The notes: a model not told the origin generated them from the sequence alone. Counted from the stretch's first letter, positions 8,461 through 16,658 are shown. The stretch: DNA of 64,000 bases from Caulobacterales bacterium (GCA_019510435.1 JAEKKJ010000013.1:1-64000), one strand, 5' to 3'. Made by a program: numbers and translations.

Positions 8461-10422
8461 ATGGCGGCGGAAGTCGGGCAGTTCGCCCTGATCCTCGCAC
8501 TGTTGCTCGCAACGGTGCAGGCGGGGGCGACATTGTGGGGCGCCCATCGCCGCGAGAGCGTGCTGATGGCGCTTGGCCGCTCGGCCGCGGCGCTGCAGGC
8601 CGGCTTCGTGATCCTGGCCTTCGCGTGCCTCGCCTATGGCTATGTGGTCTGCGACTTCTCGCTCGCCCTGGTGGCCGAGCACAGCCACACGGCCCAGCCG
8701 CTGCCCTACCGCTTCGCCGCCACCTGGGGCAGCCACGAGGGCTCGATGCTGCTCTGGGTGCTGATCCTGGCGGTCTATGGCGGCGGGGTGGCGCTGTTCG
8801 GCCGCACGCTGCGCGAGACGCTGCAGGCGCGGGTGCTGGGCGTCCAGGGCCTGATCGGCGTAGCGTTCCTGGCCTTCATCCTCTTCACCTCGAACCCGTT
8901 CCTGCGCCTGGACCCCGCCCCGATCGAAGGGACCGAGCTCAATCCGCTGCTGCAGGACCCGGGCCTGGTGTCTCACCCGCCCATGCTCTACCTCGGCTAT
9001 GTCGGCTTCTCGGTGGCCTTCAGCTTCGCCATGGCGGCGCTGATCGAGGGACGGGTGGATGCGGCCTGGGCGCGCTGGGTGCGGCCGTGGGTGCTGGCCG
9101 CCTGGATCCCGCTGACCATCGGCATCACCCTGGGCAGCCTCTGGGCCTATTACGAACTCGGCTGGGGCGGCTGGTGGTTCTGGGACCCGGTGGAGAACGC
9201 CTCGCTGATGCCCTGGCTGCTGGGCACGGCCCTGCTGCACTCGGCCCTGGTGCTGGAGCGGCGGGGCGCCCTGGTGAGCTGGACGATCCTGCTCGCCATC
9301 CTGACCTTCTCGCTCAGCCTGGTGGGCACCTTCCTGGTCCGCTCCGGCGTCCTGACCAGCGTCCACGCCTTCGCCGTCGATCCCAGGCGCGGGGTGTTCA
9401 TCCTGGCGATCATCGGCGTCACCACCGGCGCGGCGCTGGGCCTCTACGGCTGGCGGGCGCCATCGATCCGCAGCGGCGCGCTGTTCCAGCCCCTGTCGCG
9501 CGAGGGCGGGGTGATCCTCAACAACCTCTTCCTCTGCGTGCTGTGCGCCACCGTGTTCCTGGGCACCTTCACCCCGCTCTTCGCCGAGCTGACGGGCGAC
9601 AAGATCTCGGTTGGGCCGCCGTACTACAGCTGGGTCTTCGCGCCCTTTGCCGTGCCCCTGCTGGCGCTGCTGGTGTTCGGGCCCATGCTGAACTGGAAAC
9701 GCGACGAGCTGGCGAAGACCGTGGCGCGGGTGCGGGTCCCCGCCGGGATCGCGGCGCTGGTCTTCCTGCTGGTGGCGGTGTTCGCGGGGTTGGGCCATGC
9801 GGTGGCCGCGGCCGGCCTGGCGCTGGCGGCCTGGCTGCTGGCGGGCTCGGCGGCGATCCTCGTCCGCCGCTGGTGGTCCGGCCGCGCCTATCTCGGCCGC
9901 TCGATCCTGACGACGCCGCGGGCCCTGGTGGGCCTGGCCATCGCCCACGCGGGCCTGGGCCTGCTGACCCTCGGGATCACCGGGGTCACCTCCTGGCACC
10001 AGGACAAGGTGCTCAACATGCGGCCAGGCGCCACCACCACCTTCGCCGGCCGCACCCTGACCATGACCGCCCTGGAGGACGTCCAGGGCCCCAACTGGCA
10101 GGCGCGCCAGGCGCGGTTCTCCGTGCGCGGCCCGGGCGGGACCTATGAGCTGGTCAGCCAGCGGCGGTTCTATCCGTCGGCCCAGCAGCAGACGACCGAA
10201 GCCGGCATCCACGTCACGCCGCTGGGCAACCTCTACCTCTCCGAGGGCGACGAGTCGGCGGAGGGGGTGGTGATCCGCCTCTGGAGCCATCCGCTGGTGG
10301 TCTGGATCTGGATCGGCGGCTTCACCATGGCGCTGGGCGGGGCGGTGTCGCTCAGCGACCGGCGCCTGCGCGTGGGCGCCCTGGTCAAGGCGCCGCAACT
10401 CCAGCCCGTGGCCGCGGAATGA
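8461..10422 (+). CDS. ccmF: Haem lyase subunit CcmF, cytochrome c maturation
   Basis: An integral membrane protein that attaches haem to apocytochrome CxxCH motifs in the periplasm (System I). The 653 residues are typical and contain many hydrophobic helices. The diagnostic tryptophan-rich WWD motif is GWGGWWFWDPVENAS near residue 236, and RFAATWGSHEGSMLLWV lies near residue 84. The ATG follows a GGAGGGGAGC ribosome-binding site. It overlaps ccmG by 4 bp. ccmE, usually found directly upstream of ccmF in alphaproteobacteria, is absent here, as are ccmABCD, so these must lie elsewhere. Confidence 0.96.
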   Translation: MAAEVGQFALILALLLATVQAGATLWGAHRRESVLMALGRSAAALQAGFVILAFACLAYGYVVCDFSLALVAEHSHTAQPLPYRFAATWGSHEGSMLLWVLILAVYGGGVALFGRTLRETLQARVLGVQGLIGVAFLAFILFTSNPFLRLDPAPIEGTELNPLLQDPGLVSHPPMLYLGYVGFSVAFSFAMAALIEGRVDAAWARWVRPWVLAAWIPLTIGITLGSLWAYYELGWGGWWFWDPVENASLMPWLLGTALLHSALVLERRGALVSWTILLAILTFSLSLVGTFLVRSGVLTSVHAFAVDPRRGVFILAIIGVTTGAALGLYGWRAPSIRSGALFQPLSREGGVILNNLFLCVLCATVFLGTFTPLFAELTGDKISVGPPYYSWVFAPFAVPLLALLVFGPMLNWKRDELAKTVARVRVPAGIAALVFLLVAVFAGLGHAVAAAGLALAAWLLAGSAAILVRRWWSGRAYLGRSILTTPRALVGLAIAHAGLGLLTLGITGVTSWHQDKVLNMRPGATTTFAGRTLTMTALEDVQGPNWQARQARFSVRGPGGTYELVSQRRFYPSAQQQTTEAGIHVTPLGNLYLSEGDESAEGVVIRLWSHPLVVWIWIGGFTMALGGAVSLSDRRLRVGALVKAPQLQPVAAE

Positions 10423-10952
10423 AGCGTTTCCTGTTCCTGGTTCCGGCCCTGCTGTTCGCGGGCCTGCTCGTGGCGTTCGGTATCGGGCTGACGATGGACC
10501 CGACCATCCTGCCATCGATGCTGATCGGAAAGCCGGTCCCGGCCTTCAACCTGGCGCCGGTGCGTCCGGGCGACCAGGGCCTGGCGCGCGCCGACCTGGG
10601 CGGGGAGCCGGTGCTGCTGAACTACTACGCCTCCTGGTGCGTCGCCTGCCGCGCCGAGCATCCGATGCTGATGCGCCTGCGGTCCGAGGGCGTGCCCATC
10701 CACGGCGTAGACTGGAAGGACGCGCCGGCCGACGGCGACAAGTGGCTGCAGGATCGCGGCGACCCCTACATCCGCGTCGGCAACGACCAGAGCGGCCGGA
10801 CTGGCATCGACATGGGGGTCTCGGGCGTGCCGGAGACCTTCGTGATCGATAAGCAGGGCCGGGTGCGCTACCGGCACGTGGGCGCCATCACCCAGGACGA
10901 TTGGGCCAACAAGATCGCGCCCCTGATGCAGCGCCTGAAGGCCGAGTCGTGA
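10419..10952 (+). CDS. ccmG: Periplasmic thioredoxin-like CcmG/DsbE
   Basis: A membrane-anchored thioredoxin-fold protein that reduces apocytochrome c cysteines before haem attachment. The 177 residues contain an N-terminal anchor helix (about 4-24) and the active site NYYASWCVACRAEHP (WCVAC) near residues 66-80, followed by the cis-Pro region GVSGVPETFVID typical of DsbE. The start overlaps the ccmF stop (ATGA) and its own stop overlaps the GTG start of ccmH, which indicates translational coupling. Confidence 0.95.
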   Translation: MKRFLFLVPALLFAGLLVAFGIGLTMDPTILPSMLIGKPVPAFNLAPVRPGDQGLARADLGGEPVLLNYYASWCVACRAEHPMLMRLRSEGVPIHGVDWKDAPADGDKWLQDRGDPYIRVGNDQSGRTGIDMGVSGVPETFVIDKQGRVRYRHVGAITQDDWANKIAPLMQRLKAES

Positions 10953-11443
10953 AGCGGCTCCTGCTCATGGCCGCGGCGTTCGCGGCCCTGGCCGGCCCGG
11001 CGGCGGCGGTGAACCCCGACGAGCAGCTGCGCGACCCCAGGCTGGAGGCCCGCGCCCACGAGCTCTCGCGCACCCTGCGCTGTGTGGTCTGCCAGAACCA
11101 GTCGATCGACGACTCCGACGCGGCCCTGGCGCATGACCTGCGGGTGATCCTGCGCGAGCGGATCGCCGCCGGCGACACCGACCGCCAGGCAGTGGACTAC
11201 ATCGTGGCCCGCTACGGCAGTTTCGTGGAACTGAAACCGCCGGTGCAGGGCGATACGCTGATCCTCTGGTTCGGGCCGCTTGCGCTGACCCTGCTGGGCG
11301 GGGCAGGGATCGCGCTGCACCTGCGCCGCCGCGCCCGACTCGCGGCCGAGCCCTTCACCGCCGACGAGGAGGCCGAACTGGCCCACCTGCTGAATTCCGA
11401 CGCGCCGAAGACCGGGACGCTCAAGAGCGGCGGGCCGGCCTGA
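10949..11443 (+). CDS. ccmH: Cytochrome c maturation protein CcmH
   Basis: A periplasmic membrane-anchored thiol-disulfide protein that presents apocytochrome c to CcmF. The 164 residues contain an N-terminal signal (KRLLLMAAAFAALAGPAAA), the diagnostic LRCVVCQNQSIDDSDA motif with the CxxC pair, and a C-terminal helix (LILWFGPLALTLLGGAG). I chose the GTG at 10949, which overlaps the ccmG stop as GTGA and puts the signal peptide at the N-terminus. A longer in-frame start at 10901 would add residues inside ccmG and bury the signal peptide. Confidence 0.94.
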   Translation: MKRLLLMAAAFAALAGPAAAVNPDEQLRDPRLEARAHELSRTLRCVVCQNQSIDDSDAALAHDLRVILRERIAAGDTDRQAVDYIVARYGSFVELKPPVQGDTLILWFGPLALTLLGGAGIALHLRRRARLAAEPFTADEEAELAHLLNSDAPKTGTLKSGGPA

Positions 11444-12663
11444 TGCTCTGGATGGTCCTCACCCTGATGACGGTGCTGGCGGCCGTCGGCCTGGCGGTCC
11501 CGCTGATCCGCCGGCGCGATGCGGCGGCCGGGGGGCGGCAGGACGTGCTGGGCGTGCTCAAGGGTCAGCTCTCCGAGATCGAGGCCCAGGCCGAGGCCGG
11601 CGCCCTGGCCCAGCCCGAGGCCGAGGCCCTGAAGTCCGACCTCAAGCGCCGCCTGCTGGCCGAAGGCCGCACCAAGGAAGCGCCGGCGCGGCCGCTGTCG
11701 GAACGGACGCTGCTGTATCTGGCCCTCGGCACGGTGACGGTGGTCACCCTGGCCGGCACCGGGCTCTACCTCGCGATCGGGCGGCCGAACGTGCCGGGTC
11801 AGTCGGCCCTGGCCGGCCAGCCGCCCGCGGCGGCCATCGCCGCAGCTCCGGCGGGGCAAGCGCCCGGCCACGGCGACGTCGCAGCCATGGTGGCGATGCT
11901 CGAGACGCAGATGAAACAGCATCCCGACAACGCCGAGGGCTGGCGGATGCTGGGATGGTCCTATCTGCAGACGGGACGTAACGCCGAGGCGGCGACCGCC
12001 TACGGACGCGCCGCCGCCCTGGACCCCAAGAACGCCGAATACCTCTCCGCCCAGGGCGAAGCCACGGTGCTGGCGCAGAACGGCCAGGTGACGCCGGCCG
12101 CCGAGGCGATCTTCAAGCGTGCTGTGGCCGCCGATCCCGGCGACCCGCGGGCCCGCTACTACCTGGGCGTCGCCAAGGACCAGCGCGGCGAGCACCAGGC
12201 GGCCATGGACGACTGGATCGCGCTCTTGAAGTCCGCGCCGCCGGACGCGCCGTGGGCGCCCGAGGTGCGCAGCTTCGTGGAAAAGGTGGCCGCGGACCGC
12301 AAGCTGGACATCTCCGGGCGCCTGCCGCCGGCGCCCAGCGCCCAGGCGGCGGCCGGCCCGATGGGCTCCCCCGCCGGCGCGCCGGGGCCCAGCCAGGACC
12401 AGGTCGCCGCCGCCCAGGCGATGAGCCCGGCTGAGCGGCAGCAGATGATCCAGGGCATGGTGAGCGGCCTCGCCGAGCGGCTGAAGCAGAACCCGCGCGA
12501 CCGCGACGGCTGGGAGCGGCTGATCCGGGCGCGGATGGTCCTGGGCCAGGCGGACCTGGCGGCGGCGGCCTATCGCGACGCCAGCCGCGCCTTCACTGGC
12601 TCGCCGGCCGACCAGCAGGCGCTGCGCCAGACCGCCGTCCAGCTCGGCGTGCCGGTGGGTTAG
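11443..12663 (+). CDS. ccmI: Cytochrome c maturation TPR protein CcmI (CycH)
   Basis: An apocytochrome c chaperone working with CcmF and CcmH. The 406 residues start with a short membrane helix (MLWMVLTLMTVLAAVGLAV). An ~85-residue segment with QLSEIEAQAEAGAL follows, then a second helix (~90-110). A periplasmic part contains tetratricopeptide repeats (NAEGWRMLGWSYLQTGRNAEAA; DPRARYYLGVAKDQRGEHQAA) and a Pro/Ala-rich linker near 290-320. It overlaps ccmH by one base, and phoR begins 9 bp after its stop codon, so phoR may be read from the ccm transcript. Confidence 0.92.
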   Translation: MLWMVLTLMTVLAAVGLAVPLIRRRDAAAGGRQDVLGVLKGQLSEIEAQAEAGALAQPEAEALKSDLKRRLLAEGRTKEAPARPLSERTLLYLALGTVTVVTLAGTGLYLAIGRPNVPGQSALAGQPPAAAIAAAPAGQAPGHGDVAAMVAMLETQMKQHPDNAEGWRMLGWSYLQTGRNAEAATAYGRAAALDPKNAEYLSAQGEATVLAQNGQVTPAAEAIFKRAVAADPGDPRARYYLGVAKDQRGEHQAAMDDWIALLKSAPPDAPWAPEVRSFVEKVAADRKLDISGRLPPAPSAQAAAGPMGSPAGAPGPSQDQVAAAQAMSPAERQQMIQGMVSGLAERLKQNPRDRDGWERLIRARMVLGQADLAAAAYRDASRAFTGSPADQQALRQTAVQLGVPVG

Positions 12664-12672
12664 GATCGACGA

Positions 12673-13809
12673 ATGTCCGAGGTCACCGACAAGCCGGGCG
12701 CCGGCGCCGCCGCCCAGACCATCCTGGAGCTGCTGCCGGAGCCCGTGATCCTGGTGCGCGGCAGGGAAGGGGAGTCCCCGGAGATCGCCTACGGCAACCG
12801 CGCGGCCCGCGAGGTCTTCCGGATCGAGCTGGCGGGGGCGCCGCTGGGCGCGGCCCTGCGCCGGCCGGAGGTGCTGGAGACCATCGAGGCGGCGCTGGAG
12901 ATGGGGTCCTCCGCCGAGGTGGCCTTCGAGACCATCGGCGTGCAGCCTCGATTCTGGCGCGCCTTCGCCCGGCCTCTGGACGCGGACGCCGGCGGCGTGC
13001 GCCAGCTGGTGGTGATGCTGCGCGACGAGACCGACGCGCGCCGCACCGAGCGCATGCGCGCCGATTTCCTGGCCAACGCCAGCCACGAGCTGCGCACGCC
13101 CCTGGCCTCGCTAGCCGGCTTCGTCGAGACCCTGCGCACCCACGCCCGGGACGACACCGAGGCGCGGGAGAAGTTCCTGGGGATCATGGCCCAGCAGGCC
13201 ACCCGCATGGCTCGCCTGGTGGATGACCTCCTGTCGCTGAGCCGCATCGAGCTGAACGAGCACATCGCCCCGTCGGGCAAGGTGGACCTGCCGCGGACGA
13301 TCCAGGACGTGTCGGACGCGATCAAGCCGCTGACCGGCGAACGCGCCGTCACGATCTCGGTGGAGGTCGACCCGAAGGTGACGCCGGTGACCGGCGACCG
13401 CGACCAGCTGGTGCAGGTGATACAGAACCTCGTCGACAATGCGGTGAAGTATACGCCCCGTGGTGGCCGGGTGCGGGTCAGCCTGGAGGCCGCCGCCAGC
13501 CTGGAGACGGCTCGCGCGCCGAGCCGGCCGGGCGTCGGGCTCTCGCTGCTGTCGCCGGACTCCCCCGACAGCCATGCCTATGTGGTGCTGCGGATCAGCG
13601 ACGAGGGGCCGGGCATCGCGCGCCAGCACCTGCCGCGCCTGTCCGAGCGCTTCTACCGCGTGGAAGGCCAGCGCAGCGGCGGCACGGGCCTGGGCCTGGC
13701 CATCGTCAAGCACGTGGTCAATCGCCACCGCGGCGGGCTGATGGTGGAGAGCGCGGAGGGCGAGGGCAGCACCTTCAGCGTCTATCTGCCCGCCGCCCCC
13801 CAAGCCTGA
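12673..13809 (+). CDS. phoR: Phosphate-regulon sensor histidine kinase PhoR, without membrane segments
   Basis: The partner kinase/phosphatase of PhoB. Of the 378 residues, ~20-125 look like a PAS domain (LLPEPVILVRG, AYGNRAAREVF). The H-box FLANASHELRTPLASLAGF is near 135-155, the N-box VIQNLVDNAVKYTPRGGR near 250, and the G-boxes are DEGPGIARQHLPRLSERFYR and GTGLGLAIVKHVV. Most PhoR proteins start with a membrane helix. Here the N-terminus is hydrophilic, and an in-frame stop at 12661-12663 rules out an upstream extension. It lies 9 bp after ccmI. Assignment to PhoR rests on the domain order and on phoU-phoB following. Confidence 0.88.
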   Translation: MSEVTDKPGAGAAAQTILELLPEPVILVRGREGESPEIAYGNRAAREVFRIELAGAPLGAALRRPEVLETIEAALEMGSSAEVAFETIGVQPRFWRAFARPLDADAGGVRQLVVMLRDETDARRTERMRADFLANASHELRTPLASLAGFVETLRTHARDDTEAREKFLGIMAQQATRMARLVDDLLSLSRIELNEHIAPSGKVDLPRTIQDVSDAIKPLTGERAVTISVEVDPKVTPVTGDRDQLVQVIQNLVDNAVKYTPRGGRVRVSLEAAASLETARAPSRPGVGLSLLSPDSPDSHAYVVLRISDEGPGIARQHLPRLSERFYRVEGQRSGGTGLGLAIVKHVVNRHRGGLMVESAEGEGSTFSVYLPAAPQA

Positions 13810-13869
13810 GGTCGGGGCGCGAAGCGCCGGAAAATTACCGCAGGTCCGGGCGCGAAGCGCGGGCAGATC

Positions 13870-14022
13870 ACCGCCAAGACGCCAAGAGCGCCAAGAGGGA
13901 ACACGAAGACCACCAAGACCACGAAGACCACCAAGGCGCAGCGGGCCGCTCGCTTGGCGTCCTTGGCGTCTTGGCGGTCCTCTTCTCTTGGTGGTCTTCG
14001 TGGTCTTGGTGGTCTTCGTGTT
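13870..14022. repeat. Interleaved inverted repeats between phoR and phoU1
   Basis: Two inverted-repeat pairs are interleaved as A-B-A'-B'. A (13871-13895) and A' (13954-13978) are 25-nt arms with two mismatches, built on CGCCAAGA-like units. B (13900-13935) and B' (13987-14022) are perfect 36-nt arms built on ACCACGAAG/ACCACCAAG units. Because the arms interleave, an RNA could form either the A:A' or the B:B' hairpin (or a pseudoknot), but not two independent simple hairpins. A related but shorter element lies after phoB. Confidence 0.85.
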
Positions 14023-14106
14023 GAAAGACGGCGCCTGCGGCGCGTAGCGGCGAAGCGGCTGGCTGGAGGCGGGCCTGCAGCCTTTGCCGTTCTCCGCAGG
14101 GCCGCG

Positions 14107-14124
14107 CTGTCGCAAAACTGTCGC
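14107..14124 (+). promoter_or_regulatory. PhoB box upstream of phoU1
   Basis: Two CTGTCGC half-sites at 14107 and 14118 are exactly 11 nt apart, separated by AAAA, matching the Pho-box layout (consensus CTGTCATAAAACTGTCAT). CATTAG at about 14132-14137 is a plausible -10 element. The phoU1 ATG is at 14162. Confidence 0.8.
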
Positions 14125-14161
14125 CAGATCGCATTAGTTAGCTGGCCATGGAGACGGGGCG

Positions 14162-14869
14162 ATGACGAGGACCTCCCAAGCGGAGTTGCGGCAGCTTGTG
14201 GCCGAGGTGATCCGCATGGGCGGCCTGGCCGAGGCCCAGGTGGTCGACGCGGTCGATGCGGTCGTGCGCCGCGACGTGCCGCTGGCCCAGGCCCTGATCG
14301 TCCGCGACCTTCGCCTCGACAGCCTGCAGGCCGAGGTGGAGCGGCGGGCGCTGGACCTGATCGGCCGCCATCGGCCCGACGAGGCGGACCTGCGCCGGGC
14401 GATCTCCACCCTCAAGCTGGCCATGAACCTGGAGCGCTGCGGCGACCTGGCGCGCAACATCGCCAAGCGCAGCCTGGTGCTGTCGGCCGGCGAGCCGCTG
14501 CTGCCGCTCACCGGCGGCATTGAGCGCATGGGCCGGCTGGTCTCGGCGCGCCTGCGCGAGGTGCTGGACGCCTACGCCGCCGGCGAGGTCGAGCCGGCGC
14601 TGGACGTCTGGCGGCGCGACGGTGAGGTGGACGAGCACTACGAGAGCCTGTTCCGCGAGCTGCTGGCGCTGATGGCGACGCGGCCCGACTTGGTGGCGGC
14701 CGGCGCGCACCTGCTCTTCGTGGCCAAGAACCTGGAGCGGATCGGCGACCACGCGACCAACATCGCCGAGATCCTGCACTTCCAGATGACCGGCCAGGAA
14801 CTGATCGGCGAGCGGCCCAAGGTGGGCGTCAGCCTCGATGGCGTCGAGACGGAGGCCACCCCATCGTGA
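14162..14869 (+). CDS. phoU: Phosphate signalling protein PhoU (first copy)
   Basis: A cytoplasmic helical-bundle protein that links the Pst transporter to PhoR and keeps the Pho response off when phosphate is plentiful. The 235 residues contain the two PhoU repeats: LKLAMNLERCGDLARNIAKRS in the first half and FVAKNLERIGDHATNIAEI in the second, both with the conserved E-R-x-G-D metal-binding pattern. The stop overlaps the phoB start (GTGA). A second, different phoU follows pstB at 24348, so the two may have divided roles. Its own PhoB box suggests autoregulation. Confidence 0.93.
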   Translation: MTRTSQAELRQLVAEVIRMGGLAEAQVVDAVDAVVRRDVPLAQALIVRDLRLDSLQAEVERRALDLIGRHRPDEADLRRAISTLKLAMNLERCGDLARNIAKRSLVLSAGEPLLPLTGGIERMGRLVSARLREVLDAYAAGEVEPALDVWRRDGEVDEHYESLFRELLALMATRPDLVAAGAHLLFVAKNLERIGDHATNIAEILHFQMTGQELIGERPKVGVSLDGVETEATPS

Positions 14870-15555
14870 CCCCCTATGTGCTGGTGGTGGAGGACGAGGA
14901 CGCGCTGGCGACCCTGCTCGACTACAACCTGATGAAGGAAGGCTTCCGCGTAGAGCGGGCCGCCGATGGCGAGGAGGCCCTGCTGCGGGTCGCCGAGGAG
15001 CCGCCGGACCTGGTCGTCCTGGACTGGATGCTGCCCAAGGTCTCCGGGGTGGAGGTCTGCCGCCAGTTGCGTGCCGGGGCCGAGACCCGCCGCACGCCCG
15101 TGCTGATGCTGACGGCCCGCGGCGAGGAGGCGGACAAGGTCCGCGGCCTCGACACCGGCGCCGACGACTATGTGGTCAAGCCCTTCGCCATGAGCGAGCT
15201 GGTGGCGCGCATCCGCGCCCTCCTGCGCCGTACCCGCCCGGAACTGGTGGACGAGCGGCTGGAGTACGCCGACCTCGTGCTGGACCGCGGCCGCCACCGC
15301 GTGACCCGCGACGGCAAGGACATCCACCTGGGGCCCACGGAGTACCGGCTGCTGGACTTCCTGATGCAGCGCCCAGGTCGGGTCTTCAGCCGCGAGCGCC
15401 TGCTGGACGCGGTCTGGGGCGCCAACACCTATGTGGAGGTGCGCACCGTCGACGTGCACGTCGGGCGCCTGCGCAAGGCCCTGCGACTGCCCGGTTCGCC
15501 GGACCTGATCCGCACCGTGCGGTCAGCAGGGTATGCGCTGGACCAGGAGGGGTAG
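14866..15555 (+). CDS. phoB: Phosphate-regulon response regulator PhoB
   Basis: An OmpR-family transcription factor that, when phosphorylated by PhoR, binds the Pho boxes found in this window. 229 residues. The receiver domain has the acidic triad EDED near 9-12, the phospho-acceptor D53 in LVVLDWMLPKVSG and K near 105 (YVVKPFAMSELVARI). The C-terminal winged helix includes LGPTEYRLLDFLMQ, VFSRERLLDAVWG and RTVDVHVGRLRKAL. The GTG start overlaps the phoU1 stop by 4 bp. Co-transcription with phoU1 from a Pho box implies positive autoregulation. Confidence 0.95.
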   Translation: MTPYVLVVEDEDALATLLDYNLMKEGFRVERAADGEEALLRVAEEPPDLVVLDWMLPKVSGVEVCRQLRAGAETRRTPVLMLTARGEEADKVRGLDTGADDYVVKPFAMSELVARIRALLRRTRPELVDERLEYADLVLDRGRHRVTRDGKDIHLGPTEYRLLDFLMQRPGRVFSRERLLDAVWGANTYVEVRTVDVHVGRLRKALRLPGSPDLIRTVRSAGYALDQEG

Positions 15556-15598
15556 GCCCCTCCTTCAGAGGCCGAGGTGCGTCGGCGTGCGGAATTGG

Positions 15599-15707
15599 AC
15601 CACGAACCACACGAACGCACTCTGCGCGCCTCTGGCGCGCCATCCCGCCCGACCTCGTGAAGTCAAGGGCCTGCGGCCCGTTCGTGTGGTTCGTGTGGTT
15701 CGTGGTT
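15599..15707. repeat. ACCACGAA-type inverted repeat after phoB
   Basis: The left arm is at 15599-15616. Its complement is at 15689-15706, an exact 18-nt match, and the right side carries one extra GTTCGTGTG unit. The composition (ACCACGAACCAC) and the following GCGCCTGCGGCG tract resemble the larger element before phoU1, so the two look like members of one repeat family on either side of phoU1-phoB. On the plus strand a CAAAAAA tract after the right arm gives no T-run, so this is not a simple terminator. Confidence 0.75.
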
Positions 15708-15739
15708 CAAAAAAGGCTGCGCCTGCGGCGTAACAGCCG

Positions 15740-15757
15740 CTGTCACCCGCCTGTCAC
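15740..15757 (+). promoter_or_regulatory. PhoB box upstream of the LpxH-like gene
   Basis: Two perfect CTGTCAC half-sites at 15740 and 15751, 11 nt apart. The box ends 47 bp before the ATG of the phosphoesterase gene, which places that gene in the phosphate-starvation regulon. Confidence 0.82.
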
Positions 15758-15804
15758 GGACTCCGGCTAGCGCTCTTCGGCACACGCCGTTTTGGGGGAC
15801 TGCG

Positions 15805-16608
15805 ATGCCGGATACCACGCCCGCCGTCCGCTGCCGGACGGCCTTCATCTCGGACATCCACCTGGGCACGCGCGGCTGCCAGGCCGAGCTCCTGCTGGAG
15901 TTCATCCGCGAGCTGGAGTGCGAGACGCTCTATCTGGTGGGCGACATCGTCGACGGCTGGAAGATGAAGTCCGGCTGGTTCTGGCCCCAGGGGCACAACG
16001 ACGTGGTGCAGAAGATCCTGCGCATGGCCCGCAAGGGCGTGCGGGTGGTCTACATCCCCGGCAACCACGACGACCGCATCCGCGACTTCTGCGGCGTCCA
16101 CTTCGGCGGCGTGGTGGTGGCCCGCGATGCGATCCACGAGGCGGCCGACGGCAAGCGCTACCTGGTGACGCACGGCGACGAGTTCGACGGGGTGGTGCAG
16201 CACGCCAAGTGGCTGGCCTTCCTGGGCGACTGGAGCTACCGCGCCGTCCTGGCGCTCAACACCCACTTCAACCGCGCCCGCCACCTGCTGGGCCTGGGCT
16301 ACTGGAGTCTCTCGGCCTTCCTGAAGCAGCGGGTGAAGAACGCCGTCGCCTTCATCGACAAGTTCGAGGGGGCCATGGCCGAGGAAGCGCGCCGGCGCGG
16401 CGTGCATGGCGTGATCTGCGGCCATATCCACAAGGCCGAGATGCGCGAGATCGAGGGCGTCCTCTATCTCAACGACGGCGACTGGGTGGAAAGCTGCACC
16501 GCCATCGTCGAGGGGTTCGACGGGACCATGCGCATCGTCGACTGGCTGGAGGCGCGTAAGGCGCTGGCGACCGTCCCGCTCCCGCTCGCGGAGCCGCTGG
16601 CCGCCTGA
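15805..16608 (+). CDS. LpxH-like metallophosphoesterase (UDP-2,3-diacylglucosamine pyrophosphatase family)
   Basis: A calcineurin-type metallophosphoesterase of 267 residues with the ordered metal motifs ISDIHLG, LVGDIVDGWK, PGNHDD, THGDEFD and CGHIHKAEM. It belongs to the COG2908 group that includes LpxH, but essential lipid A genes are rarely placed inside the Pho cluster. The perfect Pho box upstream suggests a phosphate-starvation role, for example in membrane lipid remodelling or phosphate salvage; that is inference. The ATG at 15805 follows GGGGGACTGCG. I give no gene symbol because substrate cannot be deduced. Confidence 0.85.
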   Translation: MPDTTPAVRCRTAFISDIHLGTRGCQAELLLEFIRELECETLYLVGDIVDGWKMKSGWFWPQGHNDVVQKILRMARKGVRVVYIPGNHDDRIRDFCGVHFGGVVVARDAIHEAADGKRYLVTHGDEFDGVVQHAKWLAFLGDWSYRAVLALNTHFNRARHLLGLGYWSLSAFLKQRVKNAVAFIDKFEGAMAEEARRRGVHGVICGHIHKAEMREIEGVLYLNDGDWVESCTAIVEGFDGTMRIVDWLEARKALATVPLPLAEPLAA

Positions 16609-16658
16609 GCGGCCGAAAAAGGATCGCCGGCCTAACCGCCGCATCCCCCAAAAAAGAG

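Larger units (their letters stand above)
13810..14161. promoter_or_regulatory. 352-bp region with nested inverted repeats and a PhoB box before phoU1
   Basis: A gene-free stretch between phoR and phoU1. It holds a short CGCGAAGCGC repeat pair just after phoR, the large inverted repeat described separately (13870-14022), a GC-rich segment, and a PhoB box ending about 37 bp before the phoU1 start. No tRNA or convincing small protein was seen. Confidence 0.6.

Noticed and set aside
6255..10148. A 1297-codon plus-strand frame across the flavoprotein gene and ccmF
   Set aside because: It is antisense to a strongly recognisable multidomain protein and out of frame with ccmF. Its composition (His/Arg/Gly/Ala-rich) is typical of GC-rich shadow frames and it has no domain motif.
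12664..12673. A longer PhoR with a membrane helix
   Set aside because: The ccmI stop at 12661-12663 is in the same frame, so no upstream extension is possible.
13870..14022. CRISPR-like repeats
   Set aside because: Arms are inverted and interleaved with no regular spacers or cas genes, so they are inverted repeats and not an array.
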